From assembly GCA_031550725.1 (NCBI GenBank), contig JAVBOH010000004.1, positions 62,001 to 126,000 on the forward strand: a DNA stretch of 64,000 bases, written 5' to 3'. This stretch comes from UBA946 sp031550725 (lineage in GTDB: Bacteria > Bacillota > Clostridia > Oscillospirales > Ruminococcaceae). The notes below the pieces were generated by a model, which was not told where the DNA came from, searched no databases, and worked only from the letters and a program-made list of their open reading frames with translations. Position numbers and translations under genes: made by a program. Shown piece after piece: positions 1-8,755 of this stretch (position 1 is the first letter of the stretch; each line of letters opens with the position of its first letter).

Positions 1-431
1 ACTTTCTTGCCAAAGCAAGCATCCATAAAGCTTATGTTAACATTTGACTGAATATCCTGACCACGTCTAGGTGCATTAGGATTAGAAGAGCGTCCACCGC
101 TAAAACCGCCGCCGAAAAAGCTAGAGAATATATCACCGATGTCACCCATATCTCCGAACCCGCCGAATCCTCCATATCCTCCGGCTCCTCCGCCATAGGA
201 TGGGTCAACTCCTGCGTGTCCAAACTGGTCATATCTGCCCTTCTTTTCAGAGTCTGACAAAACCTCATAAGCTTCATTCGCCTCCTTGAACTTTGCCTCT
301 GCCTCTTTATTATCTGGATTGAGGTCTGGATGATATTTCTTCGCAAGACCTCGGTATGCTTTTTTTATTTCATCATCCGTAGCACCCTTTTGAACGCCAA
401 GGACTTCATAATAATCACGTTTGTCTGCCAT
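1..431 (-). CDS. dnaJ: DnaJ co-chaperone, N-terminal part (3' end outside window)
   Basis: Hsp40 co-chaperone that delivers unfolded clients to DnaK and stimulates its ATPase in the cytoplasm. The visible 143 residues start MADKRDYYEVLGV, carry the J-domain with the HPD tripeptide at about residues 33-35, and then a glycine/phenylalanine-rich linker (GGYGGFGGFGDMGDIGDIF). The reading frame stays open to the left edge, so the zinc-finger and C-terminal substrate domains lie outside. It is the last gene of the minus-strand hrcA-grpE-dnaK-dnaJ operon, about 209 bases after dnaK. That spacer holds a short palindromic repeat and a hairpin, which may lower dnaJ expression relative to dnaK (inference). 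Confidence 0.97.
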   Translation of the reverse strand, partial: MADKRDYYEVLGVQKGATDDEIKKAYRGLAKKYHPDLNPDNKEAEAKFKEANEAYEVLSDSEKKGRYDQFGHAGVDPSYGGGAGGYGGFGGFGDMGDIGDIFSSFFGGGFSGGRSSNPNAPRRGQDIQSNVNISFMDACFGKK

Positions 432-506
432 ATATATCTTCCTATCTCATATAAAAAATTCAATAATCTATGTATCCTTTGAAACTATATATTGTATGGG
501 ATTTTT

Positions 507-540
507 TGTAGGGACTGGCGTCCTCGACAATCCGTCGCAT
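507..540. repeat. Dispersed TGTAGGG palindromic element, copy 1
   Basis: The segment opens with TGTAGGGAC and continues through TCCTCGACAATCCGTCG in the dnaK-dnaJ spacer. The TGTAGGG(G) edge recurs at four other intergenic places in the window (16035, 33768, 36365 and 55711). A second imperfect hairpin lies just downstream at 551-579 (TGTGGGAC paired with GTCCCCACA). This is the most degenerate of the five copies. Confidence 0.45.
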
Positions 541-592
541 ACTGATTATTTGTGGGACAATGTGGGCATAGTCCCCACAATAAACCAATAAC

Positions 593-620
593 AAGGGGCA
601 AAGGAATTGTCCTGCCCCTT
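593..620 (-). terminator. Hairpin after dnaK, possible attenuator before dnaJ
   Basis: AAGGGGCA at 593-600 pairs perfectly with TGCCCCTT at 613-620 around a 12-base loop, 20 bases after the dnaK stop. The minus-strand tail is not a strong T-tract, so partial termination or mRNA 3'-end protection is more likely than complete termination. Confidence 0.45.
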
Positions 621-640
621 TTATTGTTAATTTTTATTAA

Positions 641-2485
641 TTATTCAGCCTCAGTGAAATCAGCCTCAACGAAATCATTTCCGTTATCAGCTTGTGCTTC
701 AGAACCTTGCGCACCCATGCCGCCCATGTCAGCACCCATGCCCTCTGCACCACCTGCAGCCTGATAAATCTTAGAGGAAATCTCATAGAAAGTCTTTTGC
801 AATTCCTCTGTCTTTGCCTTTATATCATCAACATTGTCAGCGCTGATAGCATTCTTTAGGTTATCAATCTTAGTCTGAACAGATGCCTTTTCTTCTTCGG
901 AAACCTTATCACCAAAGTCAGCAAGGGATTTTTCACACTGCATAACAAGATTATCAGCAGCATTCTTAGCCTCAACTGCTTCCCTACGCTTCTTATCTTC
1001 CTCAGCATACTTAGCAGCGTCATCAACAGCCTTCTGAATATCTTCCTTAGACATATTAGTTGAGGATGTGATGGAAATGTGCTGTTCCTTGCCAGTACCT
1101 AAATCCTTAGCAGTTACATTAACAATACCGTTAGCATCTATGTCAAATGTAACTTCAATCTGTGGGATACCACGAGGAGCTGGAGCAATACCGTCAAGAC
1201 GGAACATACCAAGCTGCTTGTTATCCTTAGCAAAATCACGCTCACCCTGCAATACGTTGATATCAACAGCAGTCTGATTGTCAGCATAAGTTGAGAATAC
1301 CTGTGATTTCTTTGTTGGAATAGTTGTATTTCTTTCAATCATTTTTGTGCAAACGCCGCCCGCAGTTTCAATACCTAAGGAAAGCGGAGCAACGTCAAGA
1401 AGAAGAAGTCCTGTTACATCGCCGCCCAATACACCTGCCTGAAGTGCAGCACCTAATGCAACACATTCATCAGGGTTGATACCCTTAAATGGCTCTTTGC
1501 CGATAAAGTTCTTAACAGCATCCTGTACAGCAGGAATTCTTGAAGAACCACCAACCATCAATACCTTATCAAGCTCGGATGCCTTTAAGCCACTGTCATT
1601 AAGTGCCTGCTTAACAGGTTCCATTGTTGCTTTTACAAGGTCAGAAGTAAGGTCATTGAACTTAGCCTGTGAAAGAGTAAGCTCAAGATGCTTAGGACCT
1701 GTCGCATCAGCAGTTACGTATGGCAGGTTAATATTTGTAGTGGCAGTTGATGAAAGCTCAATCTTAGCCTTTTCAGCAGCTTCCTTTAATCTCTGCATAG
1801 CCATTTTATCATTCTTAAGGTCAACACCCTCAGTTTTCTTGAATTCCTCAACCATCCAGTTCATAACTCTCTCGTCGAAGTCATCACCGCCAAGCTTGTT
1901 ATTACCAGCTGTTGCAAGTACTTGCTGAACGCCATCACCCATTTCAATGATTGAAACGTCGAATGTACCGCCGCCAAGGTCATAAACCATAATTTTCTGG
2001 TCGTTTTCCTTGTCAATACCATAGGAAAGTGCAGCAGCAGTAGGCTCGTTGATAATTCTCTTTACTGTTAAGCCTGCAATCTGTCCTGCATCCTTTGTAG
2101 CCTGTCTTTGAGCATCTGTGAAGTAAGCTGGAACTGTGATAACAGCCTCAGTTACAGTATCACCAAGGTACGCTTCAGCATCAGCCTTCAGCTTCTGCAA
2201 AATCATAGCAGAAATTTCCTGTGGTGTATGATTTTTTTCATCAATAGCAACCTTGTAATCACTGCCCATATGTCTTTTAATAGATGCAACAGTTCTGTCA
2301 GCATTTGTAACAGCCTGACGCTTTGCAACAGCACCTACAAGACGTTCACCAGTCTTTGTGAAACCTACAACAGATGCAGTTGTTCTAGCACCCTCTGTAT
2401 TTGGGATAACAACAGCGTTTCCGCCCTCCATAACTGCAACACATGAGTTAGTAGTACCCAAGTCAATACCAATAATTTTTGCCAT
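641..2485 (-). CDS. dnaK: Chaperone DnaK (Hsp70)
   Basis: ATP-driven cytoplasmic Hsp70 chaperone that works with GrpE and DnaJ. The 614-residue length is normal for Gram-positive DnaK. The N-terminal actin-like ATPase domain opens IIGIDLGTTNSCVAVMEGG and contains the phosphate-binding DLGGGTFDVSI segment (about residue 170). The hydrophobic linker is seen as GLLLLDVAPLSLGIE (about 358-372), followed by the beta-sandwich substrate domain and the helical lid. The glycine-rich tail ends FVEADFTEAE, as is typical of the family. The start has an AAAGGATGAT Shine-Dalgarno. Third gene of the HrcA-controlled operon. Confidence 0.99.
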   Translation of the reverse strand: MAKIIGIDLGTTNSCVAVMEGGNAVVIPNTEGARTTASVVGFTKTGERLVGAVAKRQAVTNADRTVASIKRHMGSDYKVAIDEKNHTPQEISAMILQKLKADAEAYLGDTVTEAVITVPAYFTDAQRQATKDAGQIAGLTVKRIINEPTAAALSYGIDKENDQKIMVYDLGGGTFDVSIIEMGDGVQQVLATAGNNKLGGDDFDERVMNWMVEEFKKTEGVDLKNDKMAMQRLKEAAEKAKIELSSTATTNINLPYVTADATGPKHLELTLSQAKFNDLTSDLVKATMEPVKQALNDSGLKASELDKVLMVGGSSRIPAVQDAVKNFIGKEPFKGINPDECVALGAALQAGVLGGDVTGLLLLDVAPLSLGIETAGGVCTKMIERNTTIPTKKSQVFSTYADNQTAVDINVLQGERDFAKDNKQLGMFRLDGIAPAPRGIPQIEVTFDIDANGIVNVTAKDLGTGKEQHISITSSTNMSKEDIQKAVDDAAKYAEEDKKRREAVEAKNAADNLVMQCEKSLADFGDKVSEEEKASVQTKIDNLKNAISADNVDDIKAKTEELQKTFYEISSKIYQAAGGAEGMGADMGGMGAQGSEAQADNGNDFVEADFTEAE

Positions 2486-2577
2486 AATAAATCATCCTTT
2501 CAAAAATAAAAAATCAAATTAAATTGTTAAGTCATTACTGACTTTCGAGGAATAGTCCTCAATATCTATATAAAATC

Positions 2578-3174
2578 TTATGGATTTGCAACAACAACCA
2601 TTGCACATCTGATAACCTTATCTCCGAGCATATAACCCTTCTGGAAAACCTGACATACAGTATTTTCGCCGAAATTTTCATCCTCAATCTGATTAACAGC
2701 ATTATGGAAATTTGGGTCAAACGGTTTGTTTAGAGCTTCAATTTCCTTGACATCAAGCTTACCCAAAACTTCAACATACTGGTTGAAAATCATCTCGACA
2801 CCTTTTTTATAATTAGCATCAGTGCATTCAGCAGCTAATGCTCTTTCAAAGTTATCAATAACTGAAAGTATCTCGACAATAGTCTTTGCAGATGCATCAG
2901 CGGCGGCATTAAGCCTGTCATTTAAAGACCGCTTTCGGAAGTTGTCATATTCAGCAACAACACGCAAATACTTATCCTTTTCATCAGCCAAAGCTTTTTC
3001 AAGCTCAATCATTTTTTTAGCAACTGCGCTACGTTCTTCCTTTGTATAAGGTGTATCGTCACTTGTTTCCTCTGTTTCAGCCACATCCTCAATAACCTCA
3101 GTAGTTTCCTCCACAGGAGCTTCCGCAGGATTTTCCTGCTTTTTCATTTTGTCTTTATCTAATTTATCTTTCAT
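2578..3174 (-). CDS. grpE: Nucleotide exchange factor GrpE
   Basis: Releases ADP from DnaK and so resets the chaperone cycle. The protein has 198 residues: a charged, low-complexity N-terminus (about 1-45), a long coiled-coil helix (about 45-100), and a C-terminal beta-domain with the family signature around NQYVEVLGKLDVKEIEAL and FDPNFHNAV. It lies between hrcA and dnaK on the same strand with spacers of 42 and 92 bases. The ATG at 3174 is preceded by AAGGATT at good spacing. Confidence 0.97.
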   Translation of the reverse strand: MKDKLDKDKMKKQENPAEAPVEETTEVIEDVAETEETSDDTPYTKEERSAVAKKMIELEKALADEKDKYLRVVAEYDNFRKRSLNDRLNAAADASAKTIVEILSVIDNFERALAAECTDANYKKGVEMIFNQYVEVLGKLDVKEIEALNKPFDPNFHNAVNQIEDENFGENTVCQVFQKGYMLGDKVIRCAMVVVANP

Positions 3175-3216
3175 TGTAAAATCCTTAGTCCTCTCAATAT
3201 ATTATGTTGAAAAATA

Positions 3217-4239
3217 TTATTCTTCATTATCATCATCCTCGGAAATTATATCAGTGATACGTCCCGTCAGATACTCAACATATGGTATTATCTTTGCATA
3301 ATCAATTCTCATTGGTCCGACAACACCAAGTGTACCCGCAGTTTTGTCACCCTTTTTAATCTTCGAAACTATCATACTGGAGTTCTTCATGATGAAATCT
3401 CCGCCCTCACCAAACATTACCTGCAAATCGCTGAAGCTGTCGTCAAGCATTTTTACCACTTCACTGCGATGCTCAATAAACTGTACAATTTGGTTATGGT
3501 CAAGCTCTGGTCTTGCTAGAAGATTTTTCTCACCCTCAATATGAATATGAGAGTCCTTAAACCCTTCCGCAAGCTCACACACACCCTTAATAAGAGGTGT
3601 TAGTGTTACCATGTATGCACCCATTGCAGCAACAAGCTTTTCTACCATTTCCTCTGACAGGCTTTCAATCGATACACCCTGCAAATTCTCTGCAAGATAG
3701 TTAGTAAAGAAATCAAGCTGCTCATTAGTAAGGTCAAATTCAAGCCTGCATACCTTATTCTTAATGTTTCCCGATGAAGTTATCATAAGCAATACATACA
3801 TACGCTTTCCTGTCGGAATTACTTCCACCTTTGTTATAACTGAAAATTGCGGTGACACATTCTGTGCAACTGATACACATTGTGTCAATTCAGCCAAAGC
3901 CTTGGTGGCATTCTCGATTAAAGCATCAGCTGTCGGTATATCCGTTTCAAGAAAATCATCAAGAATTTTCTTTTCATCATCGCTTATCGAATAAATTGGC
4001 ATCAGCTTATCAATATACAGCTTGTAGCCCTCATAAGTAGGAATTCGTCCTGCCGATGTGTGCGGCTGTTCTAAATACCCTAACTGCTCAAGCAAAGCCA
4101 TATCATTTCTGATTGTCGCCGCTGAAACATTAATCTCGGGGAGTTTTGATATTGCCTTTGAACCAACTGGAACGCCTGTCAGAATATATTCGTCAACTAT
4201 CGCTGCAAGTATCCTCAGCTTTCGTTCATCCAACAACAT
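3217..4239 (-). CDS. hrcA: Heat-inducible transcription repressor HrcA
   Basis: Represses the class I heat-shock operon by binding CIRCE elements; GroEL is known to modulate its activity in Firmicutes. An N-terminal winged helix (SAATIRNDMALLEQLGYLEQ, about residues 40-60) is followed by a GAF-like and dimerisation region, giving about 340 residues as expected. An in-frame ATG six bases upstream (4245) is embedded in the GGGGGAT Shine-Dalgarno, so I chose the ATG at 4239, which has proper spacing. First gene of the operon; the CIRCE at 4308-4334 implies autoregulation. Confidence 0.96.
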   Translation of the reverse strand: MLLDERKLRILAAIVDEYILTGVPVGSKAISKLPEINVSAATIRNDMALLEQLGYLEQPHTSAGRIPTYEGYKLYIDKLMPIYSISDDEKKILDDFLETDIPTADALIENATKALAELTQCVSVAQNVSPQFSVITKVEVIPTGKRMYVLLMITSSGNIKNKVCRLEFDLTNEQLDFFTNYLAENLQGVSIESLSEEMVEKLVAAMGAYMVTLTPLIKGVCELAEGFKDSHIHIEGEKNLLARPELDHNQIVQFIEHRSEVVKMLDDSFSDLQVMFGEGGDFIMKNSSMIVSKIKKGDKTAGTLGVVGPMRIDYAKIIPYVEYLTGRITDIISEDDDNEE

Positions 4240-4307
4240 TACCATCCCCCATTCTGTGTTATGTATCGTATTGATACTTGAGTGCTAGCACTTGATTAAG
4301 CACTGTG

Positions 4308-4334
4308 TTAGCACTCCTTATCTTTGAGTGCTAA
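4308..4334. promoter_or_regulatory. CIRCE operator for HrcA
   Basis: Exact consensus inverted repeat TTAGCACTC-N9-GAGTGCTAA. It covers the predicted transcription start of the hrcA operon, just downstream of the -10 box. Extra half-sites follow: AGTGCTAGCACT at 4281-4292 is a back-to-back palindrome of the same half-site, so a second HrcA contact is possible. Confidence 0.97.
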
Positions 4335-4338
4335 GTAT

Positions 4339-4366
4339 ATTATACACCAATCGGAAAATTTGTCAA
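4339..4366 (-). promoter_or_regulatory. Sigma-A promoter of the hrcA-grpE-dnaK-dnaJ operon
   Basis: Minus strand: consensus TTGACA (4361-4366), 16-base spacer, consensus TATAAT (4339-4344). The predicted start at about 4332 falls inside the CIRCE, as expected for steric repression. Confidence 0.93.
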
Positions 4367-4463
4367 GTACTTTTTTCACTTTTTTTTATTTTTTTATTTT
4401 TTTCATATGATTTTCACTTTAATATATGTATATGTAACTTTTATATTAGTAATTTATATGGAA

Positions 4464-4511
4464 GTGATACCAATGCTTCGGTACGATGGTGCAGCAGCAT
4501 TGATATCGCAC
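4464..4511. other. Imperfect hairpin in the hrcA-dut divergent spacer
   Basis: The 4367-4692 spacer has no convincing gene. Within it GTGATACCAATGCT (4464-4477) can pair with AGCATTGATATCGCAC (4496-4511) across an 18-base loop, with small internal mismatches. The segment is less AT-rich than its surroundings. It could be a remnant element or a small RNA; no promoter or T-tract makes either certain. Confidence 0.3.
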
Positions 4512-4692
4512 CTTATATTTACCCTCCATACATTATTCATACATCAATACTTTTTTATTAATTTATTATAGAAACCCATTAATTTAATTCATAATTTGAT
4601 TGCAATATATGAATTTTAATGATATTATGAAATATTTTCCATTGTGTTACTTATATTTGTTCATGACATATTATAGTTATTTATAAAATTTG

Positions 4693-4721
4693 TTGCAACT
4701 TTCAAAACATTATGATATAAT
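4693..4721 (+). promoter_or_regulatory. Sigma-A promoter of the dUTPase gene
   Basis: TTGCAA (4693-4698), 17-base spacer, consensus TATAAT (4716-4721), about 45 bases before the AAAGGGA Shine-Dalgarno of dut. Confidence 0.85.
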
Positions 4722-4772
4722 TATTCTGCATATAATGAACGGATATTAAATAAATTAGAAAGGGACCATAAA

Positions 4773-5285
4773 ATGAAACAAGTAGCAAAATTCGAGAAAG
4801 TAACACTTGAACAATTTATAAATGACTGGCAAAATCAATGGGATGATGAGATTGTCACCATAAAGGAAATTCATGATTACATAAAGCTCCCAAGGCGTGC
4901 TACATCAGGCTCTGCGGGTTATGATTTTTTTCTTCCGATGGATATTGTTGTTAACCCTAACGAATCAATTCTCATTCCGACTGGTATTCGTGTACGTATT
5001 GACAGGGGTTGGGTGCTGAAGCTTTATCCTAGGAGCAGTCTAGGATTTAAGTATCGCATTCAGCTTAACAATACCGTTGGAATTATCGACAGCGATTATT
5101 TTTATGCCGAAAACGAGGGGCATATTATGATTAAAATTACAAACGACACTAACGAGGAACTGGTTTGCGAACTTGACGAAGGCAAGGCTTTTGCGCAGGG
5201 TGTTTTCGTAGAATATGGCATTACCTATGATGATGATGCTATTGACCAAAGAATTGGTGGTTTTGGAAGTACGGATATTTCTTAA
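4773..5285 (+). CDS. dut: dUTP diphosphatase, trimeric dUTPase family
   Basis: Hydrolyses dUTP to dUMP and pyrophosphate, keeping uracil out of DNA and supplying dUMP for thymidylate. All five trimeric dUTPase motifs are recognisable in 170 residues: ATSGSAGYDF (motif 1, about 43-52), PRSSLG (motif 2, about 87-92), GIIDSDYF (motif 3), GKAFAQGVF (motif 4) and a C-terminal GGFGSTDIS phosphate arm (motif 5). An N-terminal extension of about 35 residues before motif 1 is longer than usual. It is monocistronic, with its own promoter and a very strong terminator. Confidence 0.9.
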   Translation: MKQVAKFEKVTLEQFINDWQNQWDDEIVTIKEIHDYIKLPRRATSGSAGYDFFLPMDIVVNPNESILIPTGIRVRIDRGWVLKLYPRSSLGFKYRIQLNNTVGIIDSDYFYAENEGHIMIKITNDTNEELVCELDEGKAFAQGVFVEYGITYDDDAIDQRIGGFGSTDIS

Positions 5286-5365
5286 AACATTTTGAGTAGG
5301 AGTATTGAACCCTAACTTTTCAATTTTAAGTAGTATTCGTCCGTAAACTTCGAATATACAGGTTT

Positions 5366-5412
5366 TACTCGTTATTCATATTACTTAGTTTAAGTAATGT
5401 GAATAACGAGTA
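5366..5412 (+). terminator. Long-stem intrinsic terminator after dut
   Basis: A 22-base arm at 5366-5387 pairs with 5391-5412 across a 3-base GTT loop with one G-U pair, followed by TTTTAAA. The stem is unusually long and also insulates the convergent AraC-type gene. Confidence 0.75.
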
Positions 5413-5483
5413 TTTTAAACTGCAAACGCTTATAAAATCAGCATTTTTAGTATATAGTATTGCTTAATTCGGTAAAGTTAAGA

Positions 5484-6368
5484 TTAATTATGTAACTGCT
5501 TATTTTTATATTTAAGTCTGAATTGCTTTGGGGTTATACCCATCACCTTTTTAAACGAATTAATAAGGTGACTGCAATCGGAAAATCCAATTTCCTGACT
5601 GATATAAGTCAGATCAAAATCGGTGAAAATCAAAAATTCCTCAGCCTTATAAATACGCATTTCTTCGATATATTCCTTGCATGATTTACCGTATACAAGC
5701 GGGAACTTTTTTGCAAAATAAGAATAACTCATACCACAGACATCGGCAATTTCAGAAACCTTTAAATTAGTATTCATATGATTATCAATATACTCGGTTA
5801 TACTATAAATATCATAAATGCTATCCTGAGCATAAACATCATTGCCGATAACAAAGCCTTTTGACAGCCAAGTGCGTAATATTCCAATTAAAAGCTTGTA
5901 TATATCAGAGCGTATAACAAGATCAAAACCATATCGCTGGGCATTTTTTTCGAGTATGCAGTTTCGGAAAATTTCTTCTGCATGAAACATCTTTGTTAAT
6001 GATGACGGAAATACAATATCAGCATTTTCTTTTTGGGCATAACGAAAAATACTTCTTAGCTTAGGTGAATAATTCGCAGTAATATTCATGCGGTTAATGT
6101 CAAGCTTAAAGACCGCATAATTAATATAGCTTGAATTAGCCTTATAAATCGAATGTACCGACTGTGGATAAAACAAAATCATATCACCCTCTGTGATAGT
6201 ATAAATGTCATTACCAGAATGCATTTCAGCATCCCCCTCAAGCATATAAATAATCTCCATATAATAATGCCAGTGTGGTTTTACAGGAAAAACTTCTTTA
6301 TCTGTATTAAAATAAAAACACTCAACTGGTACATTAATCAAGTCGCTTTCTTCAAATAGCAAATGCAT
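5484..6368 (-). CDS. AraC-family transcriptional regulator with N-terminal cupin
   Basis: DNA-binding regulator of about 294 residues. The N-terminal cupin-like sensor shows HWHYYMEIIYMLEG (about 33-46) and a second strand run EGDMILFYPQSVHS. The C-terminal 100 residues hold the two AraC helix-turn-helices (KVSEIADVCGMSYSYFAKKF and ISQEIGFSDCSHLINSFKK) ending with the usual GITPKQFR. The longest frame starts at 6383, but the only Shine-Dalgarno (GGGGG) lies between that ATG and the internal ATG at 6368, so the internal one is preferred. It is divergent from the alcohol dehydrogenase, which it probably regulates (inference from position). The ligand is unknown; such regulators often sense sugars. 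Confidence 0.9.
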   Translation of the reverse strand: MHLLFEESDLINVPVECFYFNTDKEVFPVKPHWHYYMEIIYMLEGDAEMHSGNDIYTITEGDMILFYPQSVHSIYKANSSYINYAVFKLDINRMNITANYSPKLRSIFRYAQKENADIVFPSSLTKMFHAEEIFRNCILEKNAQRYGFDLVIRSDIYKLLIGILRTWLSKGFVIGNDVYAQDSIYDIYSITEYIDNHMNTNLKVSEIADVCGMSYSYFAKKFPLVYGKSCKEYIEEMRIYKAEEFLIFTDFDLTYISQEIGFSDCSHLINSFKKVMGITPKQFRLKYKNKQLHN

Positions 6369-6507
6369 ATTAAATACCCCCATAAGATAGAAATTTACAA
6401 CTTTTGTGTATGATTATTATATCATATTATAGTAAGGTATGCTATAATAAATTTATGAATTTTGGCAGATAATATATTTTATTGATTTTGAAAGGATAAC
6501 ATAGAAA

Positions 6508-7686
6508 ATGAACAATTTTACTTTTTATAGCCCAACGGAATTTATTTTCGGCAAGGATACTGAATTGGAATGTGGCAAATATATAAAAAAATACGGCGAC
6601 AGTAAGGTGCTTATTCATTACGGTGGTGGTTCTGTTATAAAATCGGGTCTTCTTGACAGAGTTAAAAAGTCACTTGATGCTATGAATATACAATATTGCG
6701 AGTTAGGCGGAGTTCAGCCAAACCCTCGTGATACAAAGGTTTATGAGGGTATTGAGCTTTGTAAAAAGGAGAATGTCGATTTTATTCTTTCCGTTGGCGG
6801 CGGCTCATGCATAGACAGCTCAAAAGCAATTGCGGCAGGTGTATGCTATGACGGCGACTTTTGGAATTTTTATGAGGGCGCAGCATCAATTGAAAAGGCA
6901 CTTCCAGTTGCAACCGTTCTTACAATTGCGGCGGCAGGGAGCGAGGGTTCAAACAGCACTGTTATAACCAAAGAGGATGGAATGTTAAAGCGTGGAGCAG
7001 GGTCAGATTTATTAAGACCTAAATTTTCTGTGCTTAATCCAGAATTAACTTTTACATTGCCTGCATATCAGACTGCTTGCGGTGCAACAGATATCATGGC
7101 GCACGTTTTTGAGAGATATTTTACAAATACAAAGGATGTCGAGATTACTGACAGGCTTTGTGAGGCAGTGCTTTTAACAATGATTAAGGAAACCCCAAGA
7201 GCAATCGAAAAGCCAGATGATTATGGCGCAAGAGCAAATATTATGTGGGCAGGAACAGTTGCACATAATGATATAGTTGGTGTCGGAAGAAGTCAGGACT
7301 GGAATAGCCATGGCATTGAGCATGAGCTTTCTGGGCTTTATGATGTTGCGCATGGTGCAGGACTTGCGGTTGTAATGCCTGCATGGATGGAGTTTGTTTG
7401 CAGCCATGATGTCATGAGATTTGCTGAAATGGCAGTGCGTGTCTTTGGATGTGAAATGAATTTTAGTAATCCCGAAGAAACTGCAAGAAAGGGCATAAAA
7501 GCATTCAGACGTTTCCTTTCCGATATCGGTATGCCTATTAACTTTGAGCAGATTGGTGCTAAGGCTGAAGATATACCTTTGATGGTTGAGAAGATGGGTA
7601 TAAAAGGTGAACGCTGGGGCTTTGTGAAGCTTACAAATGCGGATGTAACAACGATTTTGAACATTGCGGCTAACGCAAAAATATAA
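6508..7686 (+). CDS. Iron-containing alcohol dehydrogenase (BdhA/YqhD-like)
   Basis: NAD(P)H-dependent reduction of aldehydes to alcohols, usually fermentative or detoxifying. The 392 residues have an N-terminal nucleotide-binding half with FILSVGGGSCIDSSKAIA (about 91-108) and a helical metal-binding half. Likely metal ligands are the Asp and His of ATDIMAHVFERY, the His of the HGIEHELS run and the His of DVAHGAG. The length and the GGxQPNPR element (LGGVQPNPR) match butanol-dehydrogenase-type enzymes. GAAAGGATAACATAG gives the ribosome-binding site. First gene of a three-gene plus-strand run with two SDR enzymes, all divergent from the AraC-type gene. Confidence 0.93.
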   Translation: MNNFTFYSPTEFIFGKDTELECGKYIKKYGDSKVLIHYGGGSVIKSGLLDRVKKSLDAMNIQYCELGGVQPNPRDTKVYEGIELCKKENVDFILSVGGGSCIDSSKAIAAGVCYDGDFWNFYEGAASIEKALPVATVLTIAAAGSEGSNSTVITKEDGMLKRGAGSDLLRPKFSVLNPELTFTLPAYQTACGATDIMAHVFERYFTNTKDVEITDRLCEAVLLTMIKETPRAIEKPDDYGARANIMWAGTVAHNDIVGVGRSQDWNSHGIEHELSGLYDVAHGAGLAVVMPAWMEFVCSHDVMRFAEMAVRVFGCEMNFSNPEETARKGIKAFRRFLSDIGMPINFEQIGAKAEDIPLMVEKMGIKGERWGFVKLTNADVTTILNIAANAKI

Positions 7687-7720
7687 TTTGAACACACCAT
7701 TTAATGAGAGGATGGTTAAT

Positions 7721-8755
7721 GTGATACAGAATAGAAAAGCACTGTTTATCGGCGGAACAGGTACAATAAGCACAGCGATATCAAGACAGCTTGCAGAAAA
7801 AAGCGGATGGGATTTATACCTTTTAAACAGAGGTACACGAAATGAAGAATTACCGTCAGGAATTAATTTTATAACCGCAGATATTAATAATGAAGATGAT
7901 GTTGCAGAAAAAATCAAGGACATGGAATTTGATGTTGTATGTGATTTTATCGGATTTGTACCATCACAGCTTGAACGAGATTATCGCCTTTTTAATGACA
8001 AGACAAAGCAGTTTATGTATATCAGCTCAGCGTCGGCATACAGTAAGCCAGTGAGAGATTATATTATTACAGAGGGCACAGCACTTGCAAATCCATACTG
8101 GGAATACTCACGAAACAAGATAGCCTGCGAAGATTACCTCATGAAAATGTATCGTGAAAATGGTTTCCCTGTGACGATAATTCGTCCTAGCCACACTTAT
8201 GATGAACGCTCCATTCCAGTTGGTATTCATGGTTCTTGCGGAAGCTATCAGGTTATAAAGCGCATGATTGAGGGAAAACCTATTATTATTCATGGTGATG
8301 GTACAACGCTTTGGACAATGACTTATAACACTGACTTTGCTGTCGGATTTATTGGATTGATGGGAAATCCTCATGCAATCGGTGAGAGCTTTCATATCAC
8401 CTCCGATGAGTCAATAACATGGAATCAGATTTATAAAACAATTGCTGATTGTCTTGGCGTGGAGTTTAAGCCATACTATGTTTCATCTGAATATTTAGCA
8501 CAGGTTTGTCCTGCGAAATATGATTACCGTGGCGGACTTCTCGGTGATAAAGCCAATACAGTTGTGTTTGATAATTCAAAGCTTAAAAGAGCAGTTCCAG
8601 AGTTTAACTGCACTGTTCATTTTGAAATGGGTATAAGAAAAACACTTGAATATGTACTATTGCATAAAGAGTGTCAGGTTGAGGATATTGAGTTTGATAA
8701 TTGGTGTGATAAGGTTATAAATGCACTTGAAAATGCTAAACAGTTTACGCATTAA
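7721..8755 (+). CDS. NAD-dependent epimerase/dehydratase (extended SDR)
   Basis: Rossmann-fold oxidoreductase of about 344 residues, probably acting on a nucleotide-sugar or similar substrate. It shows the glycine-rich ALFIGGTGTIS near the N-terminus and a YSRNK catalytic Tyr-x3-Lys in the run WEYSRNKIACEDYL. The frame is open from an ATG at 7664 inside the preceding gene and again at ATG 7712, but the GAGAGG Shine-Dalgarno (7706-7711) abuts 7712. The GTG at 7721, nine bases after it, therefore fits best and gives a normal N-terminus just before the first strand. It follows the alcohol dehydrogenase closely and is probably cotranscribed. Substrate not predictable. Confidence 0.85.
   Translation: MIQNRKALFIGGTGTISTAISRQLAEKSGWDLYLLNRGTRNEELPSGINFITADINNEDDVAEKIKDMEFDVVCDFIGFVPSQLERDYRLFNDKTKQFMYISSASAYSKPVRDYIITEGTALANPYWEYSRNKIACEDYLMKMYRENGFPVTIIRPSHTYDERSIPVGIHGSCGSYQVIKRMIEGKPIIIHGDGTTLWTMTYNTDFAVGFIGLMGNPHAIGESFHITSDESITWNQIYKTIADCLGVEFKPYYVSSEYLAQVCPAKYDYRGGLLGDKANTVVFDNSKLKRAVPEFNCTVHFEMGIRKTLEYVLLHKECQVEDIEFDNWCDKVINALENAKQFTH

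Noticed and set aside
1476..1928. 150-codon plus-strand open frame inside dnaK
   Set aside because: It is antisense to a clearly coding, highly conserved dnaK region, has no ribosome-binding site and no recognisable protein features.
4328..4561. 77-codon plus-strand open frame in the hrcA-dut spacer
   Set aside because: It starts inside the CIRCE/promoter of hrcA, has no ribosome-binding site and translates AT-rich spacer into aromatic low-complexity sequence.
7174..7923. 249-codon minus-strand open frame over the alcohol dehydrogenase and epimerase genes
   Set aside because: Antisense to two well-supported enzymes; it spans their junction, has low-complexity composition typical of antisense frames and no Shine-Dalgarno.
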